Notes under the pieces: generated by a model
Databases searched by the model: none
What the model saw: only the letters and a program-made list of their open reading frames with translations
Told to the model about the DNA's origin: nothing
Translations under genes and position numbers: made by a program
Source of the DNA: Deltaproteobacteria bacterium
GTDB taxonomy: Bacteria; UBA10199; JACPAL01
Reading direction: 5' to 3'
Length of the DNA stretch: 51,323 bases
NCBI GenBank assembly: GCA_016180855.1
Contig: JACPAL010000008.1
Span: 1-51,323, forward strand
Part shown: positions 17,287-26,343 of the stretch, in pieces
Layout: every line of letters starts with the position of its first letter
Numbering within the stretch: position 1 is the stretch's first letter

Positions 17287-17760
17287 ATCCCCCACCCATC
17301 ATCCCCCTCCGGCAAAAAAATCATTGTAGACAATAGAAAGGCGGGATTCCGTTACCTGCTTCTGGAACGATTCGAGGCCGGTCTCGCCCTGAGAGGGAGC
17401 GAGGTCAAGTCGCTCCGGGACGGCAAGGTAAATTTGGGGGATAGCTATGTTGTGGGACACCAGGGGGAGCTCGTTCTGATCAACTGTCACATCTCGCCCT
17501 ACACCGCCGCCAGTTATACCAACCATGAACCGCTCAGAACAAGAAAACTCCTTCTTCATGCCGAAGAGATCGAACGATTACTCGGCAAGATGAAGGAGAA
17601 GGGACTCACCCTGATCCCAACCAAGCTCTATTTCAAAAATGGACGAGTGAAGTGCGAGATCGCTCTGGCGAAGGGGAAAAAGCTGCACGACCAGCGGGAA
17701 GAGCTCAGGAAAAAGGCGCATGTGCGTGAGATTGAACGGGCGATCAAGGCAAAGAGATAA
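17287..17760 (+). CDS. smpB: SsrA-binding protein SmpB with apparent ATC start
   Basis: SmpB binds tmRNA and delivers it to stalled ribosomes for trans-translation. The coding frame contains the whole family: KKIIVDNRKAGFRYLLLERF, EAGLALRGSEVKSLRDGKV, SYTNHEPLRTRKLLLH, the LIPTKLYFKNGRVKCEI region, and the basic tail KKLHDQREELRKKAHVREI. No ATG, GTG, TTG or CTG occurs in frame between the upstream stop (17272) and the conserved domain. The only well-placed candidate is ATC 17287, seven bases after AGGAG (17275-17279), giving 157 residues. ATT 17323 is a weaker option. A TTG at 17434 would remove the first domain. An ATG-to-ATC change, assembly error, or genuine rare start explains this. Confidence 0.88.
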   Translation: MPHPSSPSGKKIIVDNRKAGFRYLLLERFEAGLALRGSEVKSLRDGKVNLGDSYVVGHQGELVLINCHISPYTAASYTNHEPLRTRKLLLHAEEIERLLGKMKEKGLTLIPTKLYFKNGRVKCEIALAKGKKLHDQREELRKKAHVREIERAIKAKR

Positions 17761-17762
17761 TC

Positions 17763-18452
17763 CTAAAGTTTTACTTGCAGGGCAGAAATGGCCCGCTGAA
17801 TCTCCCCAATTCCTCTCCTGAGCAGTTCGATCTCGGTCTCCACAGGAAGACCATCCTCCGTAAGAATATCACGCCCTGTCTCTGTCCGAAGTCTTTCAAT
17901 CTGCTCCAACAGACCACTCTTGGCCTGCTCCAGGCCACGAACCTGTCTTGGAAAATCATCCGGGTCAACACCCTCCAGGACGTCCCGGACCATTCGTGTA
18001 AAAACAGTAGGAGAAGACCGACGATCCTCTCGCGGTTGCGGCCTGATACGAACCGCCTCACCCGGAAGCCGGTCGAGTCGCTTGCCCTGAAGTTTTGACT
18101 TGCCGGTAGAGGTATGAAGTCCCGAACGCATCCCGCTCCGGAGTCCCCCTCGCCCACTCCACCCTACCTTGAGCCCCCCGCGACTCCCTCCACCAACACC
18201 CATTTTCCATGTTCGTCCTGTCCCGCTGACAGGTAATTTCCATTTTCTGGCAGCGGCAAACCGGCGGACGGTGTTTGACAGGGCGGAACCACCCGAGGCA
18301 ACCGCATGACGAATAACATGGGCGGAACGGGAGGTCGCCGCACGGCGAAAGCCAAAGGCAAGCACGGGAGCGACGAGCAACGCCCCCCAAAAACTCCTTT
18401 CGGATTGTACAGGCCCGGTAACAGCCCCTGGGGGGGGAGAGAGTAGTGACAT
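17763..18452 (-). CDS. Hypothetical Gly/Arg-rich protein with C-terminal coiled coil
   Basis: I do not recognise this protein. A hydrophobic N-terminal stretch near residues 21-34 (FWGALLVAPVLAFGF) could be a membrane segment. A long Gly/Arg/Ser-rich linker follows to about residue 140. The C-terminus (PDDFPRQVRGLEQAKSGLLEQIERLRTETG and ELLRRGIGEIQRAISALQ) looks like a helical, coiled-coil-forming region. The proposed start is ATG 18452, with GTG and TTG codons directly upstream as alternatives. It lies 2 bp from the convergent smpB end and just after the symporter gene. The C-terminal codon pattern looks genuinely coding. The Gly/Arg-rich part is less certain. Confidence 0.5.
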   Translation of the reverse strand: MSLLSPPPGAVTGPVQSERSFWGALLVAPVLAFGFRRAATSRSAHVIRHAVASGGSALSNTVRRFAAARKWKLPVSGTGRTWKMGVGGGSRGGLKVGWSGRGGLRSGMRSGLHTSTGKSKLQGKRLDRLPGEAVRIRPQPREDRRSSPTVFTRMVRDVLEGVDPDDFPRQVRGLEQAKSGLLEQIERLRTETGRDILTEDGLPVETEIELLRRGIGEIQRAISALQVKL

Positions 18453-18500
18453 CACCAACCTTGTCGCAAAAAACAGGAGGGAGTTGTTAGTTAAATCTTT

Positions 18501-19895
18501 TTATGTCGCTACTTTGGTGGAAGCTGGGGTTAGCAACGAAACTACCACGAGCAATACAATCGATACCCCAAACGCCGGGAAAACAGTATCGATTTCCGTT
18601 CTGGCCGACAAACCGGAAAGCTCCCAAAAGAGGGTCATGCCGGTTCCACCAATCATAGAAGAGAGGGCACCGGCGGTCGTCGCCCGTTTCCAGACAAAGG
18701 CAGCGACGAGTGCCGGGGTAATGCCGGTCCCGTAAATCGTATAGGCATAAAGTGCCACACTCAAGAATTCATCGGAAAGGGTGGAAAGGGCGTAGGCCAG
18801 AAGTCCCAGCAAAACCACAAACAGCCGGCTCATCCAGACAATCTTCCGTGCAGAAGCGCTCCGGTCAAAAAACCGGTGGTAAATATCCTGCACAAGAGAG
18901 GTCGCCGGGGCCAGGAGATAGGAAGTGGCGGTATCCATGATGATCGCCAGGATTGTTGTCATCAAGACTGCCGAAAGAACAGGCGGCAGAAAGTCCCTGG
19001 CGGCAATCGCAATGACCCGACCATGATGGGTCAGATGTGGGTTGGTCCACTCCAACGCCGAGGCAGCAAGGGCGGTCAAGACAATCGCCATCTCAACCAG
19101 AATAACACCAAACAACATCCACCAGGTAGCCCGCCGGGCGACTGATTCGCTCTTGGCCGAAAAAAATCGCTGATACATATTGGCATCTCCCAGGACAAGA
19201 AGGGCCCCAGGGAGAAACAACGCAATCGATTCCTTCAGAGAAAGTGGCCCAATCCACTCAAAATGATCAGGCGGCAAGACCGTCCTCATCCCCTCCAGCC
19301 CCCCTGCCTTCATCCAAAAGGCAGGAAGCGTGACACAAAGGCCGATGATCATCGTCATCCCCATAATTGTGTCGGTGTAGGCAACGGAATACATCCCCGC
19401 AAAGGCGGTAAAGAGGATCACGAAAATAACAACGAGGCTAACGACAAGATGGTGGGGGATATCGGGCCAAACCAAGTTAAGAACAGAGGCCGCGGCCCGA
19501 TACTGGTAGGAGACAATCGTTACGTAGGCAATAACCAATGTGATGGCACCAAGAATCCTCGCGGCGACGTGATACCTCTCCTCCAAAACATCCTGAACGG
19601 TGATCTTGGCAAACCGTCTTGCACGCGGTGCGAGAAGGGTCAGAACTAGAATACCAACAACATCTCCCACAAGAATAACCCAGGCGGCGATCCCAACCCG
19701 AAATGTCTTCTCGGCATGACCAAAAATCGAACCGGTGCCGATCCAGGTCGCGAGCATTGTTCCAAAAACGATGAAGGTCGGAAGACTCCGACCGGCAACG
19801 GCAAAATCCTCTCCCGTATGGACCTTTTTGGAGTAAAACCAGCCGATGACCGCCAGCGCGACAAAATAGGAAATGATGAGAATCGTAACCGTCAC
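18501..19895 (-). CDS. Sodium:solute symporter family transporter
   Basis: The 464-residue product is a polytopic membrane protein of the SSF family, which moves a solute with Na+ through the inner membrane. Features include the N-terminal helix TILIISYFVALAVIGWFYSKK, the GEDFAVAGRSLP loop, and ATWIGTGSIFGHAEKTFRVG with the small-residue sodium-site region. VSYQYRAAASVLNLVWPD and twelve to thirteen hydrophobic segments follow. The C-terminus ends in a last hydrophobic helix VLLVVVSLLTPAST. Substrate cannot be read from the sequence. It resembles the proline/pantothenate/monocarboxylate branches. It is transcribed leftward on its own, with 57 bp to the divergent small-protein gene. Confidence 0.93.
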   Translation of the reverse strand: MTVTILIISYFVALAVIGWFYSKKVHTGEDFAVAGRSLPTFIVFGTMLATWIGTGSIFGHAEKTFRVGIAAWVILVGDVVGILVLTLLAPRARRFAKITVQDVLEERYHVAARILGAITLVIAYVTIVSYQYRAAASVLNLVWPDIPHHLVVSLVVIFVILFTAFAGMYSVAYTDTIMGMTMIIGLCVTLPAFWMKAGGLEGMRTVLPPDHFEWIGPLSLKESIALFLPGALLVLGDANMYQRFFSAKSESVARRATWWMLFGVILVEMAIVLTALAASALEWTNPHLTHHGRVIAIAARDFLPPVLSAVLMTTILAIIMDTATSYLLAPATSLVQDIYHRFFDRSASARKIVWMSRLFVVLLGLLAYALSTLSDEFLSVALYAYTIYGTGITPALVAAFVWKRATTAGALSSMIGGTGMTLFWELSGLSARTEIDTVFPAFGVSIVLLVVVSLLTPASTKVAT

Positions 19896-19952
19896 AGGCT
19901 ACGTTCTAAACATCTCTTGTCACTCCAGCAAGAAATAAAGTAGGAGAAACAG

Positions 19953-20213
19953 ATGCTTCGCCTCCTTGCCCTTTTTCTTATTATTTATCTTTTCTACTCC
20001 CTGTTTCTTCAGTCATTGCCGCGCCTCCTCCGATTTTTTTTGAATAGACAATTCCGAAAAATGGGACCGGTGGGAGGAAAAACGGAAACGCAGGGTCGGG
20101 TAACGGAGGCCATGGTCGCCTGTCAGACCTGCGGCACCTTTGTCAGTCAATCACAGGCCGTTGTTCAAAAGGGACACTCTTTCTGTTCGGAAAAATGCGC
20201 ACAGGGGCATTAG
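19953..20213 (+). CDS. PP0621-type small membrane protein with Cys motif
   Basis: This 86-residue protein has one N-terminal hydrophobic segment (LRLLALFLIIYLFYSLFL). A C-terminal domain follows with four cysteines, C57-x2-C60 (CQTCG) and C78-x3-C82 (FCSEKC), an arrangement likely to bind one zinc. The layout matches the PP0621 family of small membrane proteins, whose function is unknown. A GTAGGAG site precedes ATG 19953 by about 7 bases. It is divergent from the symporter and is followed by the 104-bp repeat. Confidence 0.75.
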   Translation: MLRLLALFLIIYLFYSLFLQSLPRLLRFFLNRQFRKMGPVGGKTETQGRVTEAMVACQTCGTFVSQSQAVVQKGHSFCSEKCAQGH

Positions 20214-20257
20214 AAAAACGAAAGCCGTGCCGACAAATAACCTCTCCCCTTGCTGTT

Positions 20258-20361
20258 TATGGTTTATCAATTTTCAATTAGTACAATTTAAAATGACCAA
20301 CCATAAGTATTTCTAACTTTTTATCCGCACTACCGTACGAATAAAAAGTTGAAATACTATA
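20258..20361. repeat. 104-bp inverted repeat, left copy
   Basis: By eye this segment matches the reverse complement of 28456-28559 at about 101 of 104 positions. The differing positions are around 20268, 20271 and 20355. Within it, 20306-20358 forms a long hairpin: AGTATTTC then AACTTTTTAT on the left, ATAAAAAGTT then GAAATACT on the right, with a CCGCAC-TACC-GTACGA middle holding two C-A mismatches and a 4-base loop. It ends 25 bp before apaG. The two copies face each other about 8.1 kb apart. Confidence 0.9.
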
Positions 20362-20386
20362 TAAAAGAGATGATAAAAACAGGCTT

Positions 20387-20779
20387 ATGCCGTCTTCGGA
20401 GGCGATAACACAGGGAATCCGTATTCAGGTGGAGAGCAAGTATCTCCCTGAGCGCTCCGACCCGGAACAGGGGATCTATTTTTTTGTCTATCAGATCCGG
20501 ATCTCCAATGAGGGGGATCAACCGGCGCAGCTGATCAGTCGTCACTGGATTATTACGGATGCCCATGGTCATGTTGAGGAGGTGAAGGGACCGGGCATTG
20601 TGGGTGAACAACCGATGATCGAGCCGGGTGAATTTCACGAATACAGCAGTTTTTGCCCCCTCAAGACCCCTTCCGGATCGATGAAAGGCACCTATCAGAT
20701 GATTCGCGAAGATGGAGAGAGCTTCGATGCCGAGATCGCCCCTTTTCGTCTCTCACTCCATGGCGAAATGCTGCACTGA
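20387..20779 (+). CDS. apaG: ApaG domain protein
   Basis: The 130-residue product matches ApaG throughout: IRIQVESKYLPERSDPEQ, YFFVYQIRISNEGDQPAQLISRHW, VKGPGIVGEQP, MIEPGEFHEYSSFCPL and a final MKGTYQM region. ApaG has an immunoglobulin-like fold and is linked genetically to Mg/Co tolerance and diadenosine tetraphosphate metabolism. Its exact role is unsettled. ATG 20387 gives the standard N-terminus. It is the first gene within the block bounded by the inverted repeats and precedes acs by 67 bp. Confidence 0.95.
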   Translation: MPSSEAITQGIRIQVESKYLPERSDPEQGIYFFVYQIRISNEGDQPAQLISRHWIITDAHGHVEEVKGPGIVGEQPMIEPGEFHEYSSFCPLKTPSGSMKGTYQMIREDGESFDAEIAPFRLSLHGEMLH

Positions 20780-20846
20780 AGCTTCTGCTGATGAAAGTGT
20801 TAATCTGAACGTTGACAGACAATAGATAATCTGGTTTTTGGCGACC

Positions 20847-22838
20847 ATGTCTTCCACGAAGATCGACTCTTTAAGTCAAGAATCCCGTTCTTTTCCTCCC
20901 TCTCTTCCGCTCCAAAAAAGGGCCTATCTAAAAGACCTGACGGCGTATCAGGAAATGTACCGGCGTTCCCTGGAGGACCCCAACGGTTTTTGGGGCGAGA
21001 TTGCCGATTCCTTCTTCTGGTTCAAAAAATGGGATCGTGTACATCATTATAACTGGAAGGGAAACATCGACATCCGCTGGTTTGAAGGGGGAAAGACCAA
21101 TATCTGTTATAACGCCCTCGATCGACACCTCCCAAAACTTCGCGATCGCACCGCCTTCCTTTGGGTCGGAAATGAACCCGGCGAGGAGAAACGAATCAGC
21201 TACCAGGAACTCTGGGAGCAGGTTGGACGTGCCGCCAACATGCTGAAATCGCTTGGCGTGAAAAAGGGGGACCGGATCGCCATCTATATGCCGATGATCC
21301 CGGAACTCCCCGTTGCCCTGCTCGCCTGCGCCCGTATTGGAGCAATCCACTCCGTCATTTTTGGAGGGTTTTCGGCCGAGTCGCTCAAGGATCGGATTGT
21401 CGATGCCGGCTGTCGCGTGATCCTCACAAGCGACGGCGGCTTTCGAGGCCCCAAAAAAATCCCGATGAAGACAACGGTCGATGAGGCGATCGAACTCTCC
21501 CGGAAGGCAGGACAGGCGATCGACCACTGTCTTGTCGTCCGTAGAACAGGCGACCCGGTCCCAATGAAACCAGAACGGGACCTCTGGTGGCACGAGGCGA
21601 GCGAGAACGCCTCAATTCATTCTGAAGCAGAGGTCCTCGATGCCGAAGAACCGTTGTTTATCCTCTATACCTCCGGTTCTACAGGTAAACCAAAGGGGGT
21701 CCTCCATACAACCGCCGGTTACATGATCTACGCCGAACAGACATTCAAATATGTCTTCGATTACCACCCCGAAGACCTCTTCTGGTGTACGGCCGATATC
21801 GGCTGGGTCACGGGACATAGTTATATTGTTTACGGACCGCTCCTCTGCGGTGCGAGTTGCATCCTCTTTGAGGGGGTCCCGAATTATCCCCACCCAGACC
21901 GGTTCTGGGAGATTATTGAACGCTACAAGGTAAACACCTTTTATACCGCCCCAACGGCGATTCGCGCCTTGATGCGAGAGGGGGATGATTGGCCGAAGAG
22001 GCATGATTTGAGTTCACTTAAGATTCTTGGGACCGTTGGGGAGCCGATCAATCCGGAGGCCTGGATCTGGTATTACGAAAAGATCGGTGGCCGGAGGTGT
22101 CCTGTTGTCGACACCTGGTGGCAGACCGAAACGGGCGGGATTCTGATCACGCCGCTTCCCGGAGCGATGCCAACAAAACCAGGTTCTGCCTCACTTCCGT
22201 TTTTTGGAGTGGAACCCGCAGTCCTCAGGGAAGATGGGACCGAATGCGAAACAAATGAGGGGGGACTGCTGGTCCTGAAACGTCCCTGGCCCGGGATCAT
22301 GAGGACCGTTTATGGTCACCATGAGAGATTCAAGGAGACCTACTTCAGCCGCTTCCCCGGCGTTTATTTTACGGGGGACGGGGCTCGTCGCGATGAAGAC
22401 GGCTATTACTGGCTTATGGGACGTATCGATGACGTGCTGAACGTCTCCGGTCACCGCATTGGAACCGCGGAGGTTGAAAGTGCCCTCGTTTCTCATCCTT
22501 CCGTTGCCGAGGCGGCAGTGGTCGGGTTTCCCCACGAAATCAAGGGACAGGGGATCCATGCCTATGTCATCCTCAAGCAGGGGTTCTCTAACTCACCAAC
22601 CTTGCAAAAGGAATTGATCGACCATGTTCGAAAAGAGATCGGACCAACCGCGAAACCGGACCGTCTCCAGTTCGCCCCGGGCCTTCCTAAAACACGCTCC
22701 GGCAAGATCATGCGGCGAATCCTTCGGAAAATTGCGGAGGGGAAACCGGATGAAGTCGGCGATGTGACGACGCTGGCCGATCCACATGTCGTTCACCAAC
22801 TTCTTTCGCAACCCCTTGAGATCTCTTACGATGTATGA
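20847..22838 (+). CDS. acs: Acetyl-CoA synthetase
   Basis: The enzyme activates acetate to acetyl-CoA via acetyl-AMP. The product of about 663 residues has the adenylate-forming core motif YTSGSTGKPKG, the acetate-pocket segment VDTWWQTETGG, the hinge region GDGARRDEDGYYWLMGRIDD and LNVSGHRIGTAEVE. The C-terminal PKTRSGKIMRR contains the lysine acetylated in known Acs regulation. I use ATG 20847. A TTG three codons earlier (20838) is possible because no strong ribosome site discriminates. The following gene starts 6 bp after its stop, suggesting co-transcription with the HAD/phospholipase D protein. Confidence 0.98.
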   Translation: MSSTKIDSLSQESRSFPPSLPLQKRAYLKDLTAYQEMYRRSLEDPNGFWGEIADSFFWFKKWDRVHHYNWKGNIDIRWFEGGKTNICYNALDRHLPKLRDRTAFLWVGNEPGEEKRISYQELWEQVGRAANMLKSLGVKKGDRIAIYMPMIPELPVALLACARIGAIHSVIFGGFSAESLKDRIVDAGCRVILTSDGGFRGPKKIPMKTTVDEAIELSRKAGQAIDHCLVVRRTGDPVPMKPERDLWWHEASENASIHSEAEVLDAEEPLFILYTSGSTGKPKGVLHTTAGYMIYAEQTFKYVFDYHPEDLFWCTADIGWVTGHSYIVYGPLLCGASCILFEGVPNYPHPDRFWEIIERYKVNTFYTAPTAIRALMREGDDWPKRHDLSSLKILGTVGEPINPEAWIWYYEKIGGRRCPVVDTWWQTETGGILITPLPGAMPTKPGSASLPFFGVEPAVLREDGTECETNEGGLLVLKRPWPGIMRTVYGHHERFKETYFSRFPGVYFTGDGARRDEDGYYWLMGRIDDVLNVSGHRIGTAEVESALVSHPSVAEAAVVGFPHEIKGQGIHAYVILKQGFSNSPTLQKELIDHVRKEIGPTAKPDRLQFAPGLPKTRSGKIMRRILRKIAEGKPDEVGDVTTLADPHVVHQLLSQPLEISYDV

Positions 22839-22844
22839 GGCGTC

Positions 22845-25406
22845 GTGAGAAATTCTTCTGTTCCAAGAACCTCTTCTTTAACGGCCGGGAACTGGGTTCG
22901 CGAGCAACTGGAGAGAATAGAACCGGAAGAAGAACCGGTTAAAGATCAATTTTTAGCAGCGACCCGACTGGCGGCCACATTAAAACCGGATGCCCCTGAT
23001 CCGGTTTTGGATCCGGAAGAGTTTGCACTGTTCAAAACAGTTTTTGAAAAAAGACCGCGGCTTTTTTATTGGTCTGATATCAAAGAAGAGGTCCGAAGGG
23101 CCCATCGCTCCCTCACCATGATTCAGGAAATACTGGAAGAACTACCACCCGGCTTCGAGGAAGCGGAAAAAAGAGAACTCCTCTCTCTCCTTTCACGTGC
23201 CTCAACATCGGAAAGAGATCCTTACAACCAATGGCAACCCCCTGCCCTCGATTGGTTTTTGGCCACCTTGAGGCAATACCGCCGGATCGACTCTCCCCAA
23301 AAAAGATTTCTCGACTATCTCGCCCCGTTACAAAAGAAAAAAGAGATCCGGTCGTCCGATTTTGTCCTGATCTACAATCAGGTAAAAAATGAGGCGTTCC
23401 CTTTTCGAAAAACGCCTCCCATCAAGAGCGGAATCGATTTCCTCCCGTTGACATTAACCCCATTTCATCAGGTAGCGGTCGATGGACAAACAATCCCCCT
23501 CCGACTGAAAGTAAGTCCGTTCCACCCGTCAGGAGTGGTGCTCCGACCGATCAAAATGGATGGTCTCGAAGTGGAGTTTTACCGAAAAGATTCAACAAAT
23601 GGCCAAAAGATCTTACTCGGAACCGGTATCACAGATGCAGACGGTATCGCCACCCTCCATTACAGGGTGGAGTCACCCGATCCCCTCAATCTCCTCTACA
23701 ACATCAAAAATGATCCGCGGGACTTTCGACAATCAAAAGGTCACCTGCAAATTCTCTCCACAAAAAAACCGGTCATCGCCGTTGATCTGGATGGACTTAG
23801 AGACGATCATCTCTTTTGGAGCGGGGTAACCGAGTCATTGCAGAAATTGACAGCCGCAGGTTACCAACCGGTTGCGATCGTTCATCGAGGTGCTAGCACG
23901 GAGCACTATGCCAAAATGGTAACCGCGCTGGAGCCATTAAAAATTCCTGCCCTCTATAATGATTTTTCAGACGGGACCTTTGATCCCAACGGAAACGGAT
24001 TTGATGAGACGCAATTGGAAAAGCTCAAACGGCTCAAGTTTGAATCAGGAATCCCTGTTGTTGGAGTCCTCACACGGGAGATTCATCAACCCGCCTCTTA
24101 CCAGGAGGCCCAAATCGAGATTATCCCGTTTGAGGACGATCTGGCCTCTCATACAAAAGCGTTGGCCCAAAACCACCGGGGTTTTCTTGCAAGGGTCGAA
24201 TCGCCTGATTTTGATCCGGAAACCTTCTACTGGGATGGAATGACCGAGTCACGATGGCGAGAAGGGAACAAGATTCAACTTTTTCCCGGAAATGAGCATG
24301 CCGCAAACGCACTAAAGAGAGTCCTCCGAGAGGCCCGATCTTTTATCTCATTTCAGGGGGTCACATTGATTGATGATCCGTTTGGAAAAGAGGTCCGGGA
24401 CCTCCTGATACAAAAAGCCAGAGGAAATAATGAGTCGCCGCCAATCCCTGTAAAGCTCATCCTGGATGGCGCGTTGGGAAATTTCATCTTTCCGACAGCA
24501 AGCGGGTTTGGCCGGACCGATGGAGACGATATTGACCGACTCGAAGAGAACGGTGTTGAGGTCGCCGAACATGAACTGTACGAATACTTTGATTGGGATG
24601 AGACATTCTTTGGAGTCATGACAAGGCTCCACGCCAAGTTTCTGATTGCCGACTCTCCTGAAGGAGTCGTAGCCATGGGGGGAGGAAGACACCCCTCCAC
24701 ATCCTATTTTGGCACAAGAGCGGATAAGGCCGAATTCAACTGGTTTGAAAAACTGACCTTCAGTATCGATCTTGGTCCTTATCAGGACTTAAGTTATACG
24801 GTCCGCGGCCCAATTGTTGAAGATATCCATCGCGAGTTTATTGAAAGCTTTGAGTATTATAAGGAGAAGCGCCTCGGAGATGACGAAAAGAGAAGACTTC
24901 TGGATCCCCAACTCTATCAACCACATCCAATCGGAGCAGGAAGCACACCGGCCCGCCTCATCTTGCACCGGCCCTATCAAAATCAGAACTGCCAGAACGT
25001 CCTGACCCGTTTTCTGGAGTCACCAACCTCCCGGGAAGTCACCTTTGTCAATTCGTTTGAACCGACGGAGGCTCTCAAGGAGGCGATGAAGAAGGCAGCG
25101 CGGGAAGGAAAACAGGTACGATGGATTGTCGGGAAACTGGGTCGCTTCTATGATGACCGGAGGGACAAGGTCTTTCAGGAGATGCTTGACGCCGGCGTTG
25201 AGATTTACCGGATCCCTTACAAGCTCCACACCAAGTTGTACGGCACCCCTCAGTACTACGCCTTTGGGAACCATAATGTGGACACTTTTTCCTTAAGGGA
25301 TTTGGAGGATCTTCTCATGGTTCCGGCAAACTCCAACGGCGGAGAGCAGGCCTCCCGATACATTCAAGAACTGCTCGCTGCGGCAACCCCTCTCCATAAA
25401 AGATAG
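22845..25406 (+). CDS. HAD-like plus dual phospholipase D-like fusion protein
   Basis: The 853-residue product starts at GTG 22845 and has no signal peptide. The N-terminal 180 residues are helical and unassigned. Residues about 195-310 look like a beta-rich domain. From about 312 a HAD-like segment begins AVDLDGLRDDHLFWSG (D314, D316), resembling the LNS2/APP1 phosphatidate phosphatase type. Residues about 480-853 contain two phospholipase D-like modules: HAKFLIADSPEG with H596 and K598, and HTKLYGTPQYYAFGNHN with H795 and K797, which lacks the usual aspartate. This suggests phospholipid hydrolysis or transfer, perhaps with one degenerate active site. The combination adjacent to acs is unusual. 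Reaction and substrate are inference. Confidence 0.75.
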   Translation: MRNSSVPRTSSLTAGNWVREQLERIEPEEEPVKDQFLAATRLAATLKPDAPDPVLDPEEFALFKTVFEKRPRLFYWSDIKEEVRRAHRSLTMIQEILEELPPGFEEAEKRELLSLLSRASTSERDPYNQWQPPALDWFLATLRQYRRIDSPQKRFLDYLAPLQKKKEIRSSDFVLIYNQVKNEAFPFRKTPPIKSGIDFLPLTLTPFHQVAVDGQTIPLRLKVSPFHPSGVVLRPIKMDGLEVEFYRKDSTNGQKILLGTGITDADGIATLHYRVESPDPLNLLYNIKNDPRDFRQSKGHLQILSTKKPVIAVDLDGLRDDHLFWSGVTESLQKLTAAGYQPVAIVHRGASTEHYAKMVTALEPLKIPALYNDFSDGTFDPNGNGFDETQLEKLKRLKFESGIPVVGVLTREIHQPASYQEAQIEIIPFEDDLASHTKALAQNHRGFLARVESPDFDPETFYWDGMTESRWREGNKIQLFPGNEHAANALKRVLREARSFISFQGVTLIDDPFGKEVRDLLIQKARGNNESPPIPVKLILDGALGNFIFPTASGFGRTDGDDIDRLEENGVEVAEHELYEYFDWDETFFGVMTRLHAKFLIADSPEGVVAMGGGRHPSTSYFGTRADKAEFNWFEKLTFSIDLGPYQDLSYTVRGPIVEDIHREFIESFEYYKEKRLGDDEKRRLLDPQLYQPHPIGAGSTPARLILHRPYQNQNCQNVLTRFLESPTSREVTFVNSFEPTEALKEAMKKAAREGKQVRWIVGKLGRFYDDRRDKVFQEMLDAGVEIYRIPYKLHTKLYGTPQYYAFGNHNVDTFSLRDLEDLLMVPANSNGGEQASRYIQELLAAATPLHKR

Positions 25407-25428
25407 ATCATCTCAAGATCCCCAAAAA

Positions 25429-26343
25429 TCAAACAAGGGAGAGGATAATCTTCCCTCTGACATGTCCCGTCTCGATCTCCCGGTGGGCCTCTCGAACCTG
25501 ATCCAGAGAAAAGAGCTTGTGAAGATGAACCGTGAGCTTTCCTGCCTCCGCGAGCTCTCTTAATTGATTTAAATGATCCGGCTCCGGCCTCACAAAGACA
25601 TAGCCGGGGGTAATGCCCCTTTGCGAAAAGTAATCCTGATCAATTTCCAAAATGGAGGTAAGACGCCCACCCTTCTTTAAAACACCTGCACTCTTTTTCT
25701 GAAACTCACCACCAACGGTATCAAAAACCGCATCGATCCCCTGAGGAAAATCCTGAAGCACCGCCTGAACAAAGTCTTTCTTTGTATAATCAATTGCCTT
25801 ATCGGCCCCAAGTTGTTGGACGTACTGGTGGTTTCTTGAACTCGCCGTGGTAATAACTTTGACCCTACTATTTTTGGCGAGTTGAATTGCATACCCTCCG
25901 ACCCCTCCGGCACCGGCATGTATCAGGATCGTCTCTCCCTTCTTTATCTTGAGACTTTCGAAGAGGGATTGATAGGCAGTCAGACCGGCAAGCGGGATCG
26001 CAGCCGCCTCTTCAAATCTCAAGTTTTTTGGTTTTAGGGCAAGATGCCTCGGCTCCAGCGCAATAAACTCGGCGTATGTTCCATCCTGAATCTTCTCCTT
26101 GCGCGTGTAGGCGAAAACCTCATCTCCCTTCCTAAACCCAATGACCTCTGAGCCAACCGCCTCTACAATCCCTGAGGCCTCCCAACCGGGTATGATCGGA
26201 AACTGATGAGGCATCCGCCCTTTCAGAAGTCCCAGGCGGATCTTCCAATCGACCGGATTCAGACCGGCAGCGATAATCTTGACCAGGACCTCACCCGATC
26301 CAAACTTGGGTAGCGGTACCTCCGCCAATTCCAAGACATCCAC
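25429..26343 (-). CDS. NADP-dependent quinone oxidoreductase-like MDR protein, apparent 5' frameshift
   Basis: The 304-residue frame belongs to the medium-chain dehydrogenase/reductase superfamily, quinone oxidoreductase branch. It shows GSGEVLVKIIAAGLNPVDWKIR near the N-terminus, IHAGAGGVGGYAIQLAK as the nucleotide-binding glycine motif, ASSRNHQYVQQLGADKAIDY and a C-terminal HREIETGHVRGKIILSL. No structural-zinc cysteines are seen. The frame's first codon (GTG 26343) starts mid-domain. The true family start, ATG 26377 (MKAVIYSK), is out of frame because of an A5 run on the coding strand, at 26353-26357 of the given strand. Removing one A would join them as MKAVIYSKFGGVDVLEL. It may be an error, a slippage site or inactivation. 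Confidence 0.85.
   Translation of the reverse strand: MDVLELAEVPLPKFGSGEVLVKIIAAGLNPVDWKIRLGLLKGRMPHQFPIIPGWEASGIVEAVGSEVIGFRKGDEVFAYTRKEKIQDGTYAEFIALEPRHLALKPKNLRFEEAAAIPLAGLTAYQSLFESLKIKKGETILIHAGAGGVGGYAIQLAKNSRVKVITTASSRNHQYVQQLGADKAIDYTKKDFVQAVLQDFPQGIDAVFDTVGGEFQKKSAGVLKKGGRLTSILEIDQDYFSQRGITPGYVFVRPEPDHLNQLRELAEAGKLTVHLHKLFSLDQVREAHREIETGHVRGKIILSLV

Noticed and set aside
20813-20829. TTGACA...GATAAT before acs as a promoter
   Set aside because: The elements are far too close together (about 5-8 bp apart) for a standard sigma70 promoter.
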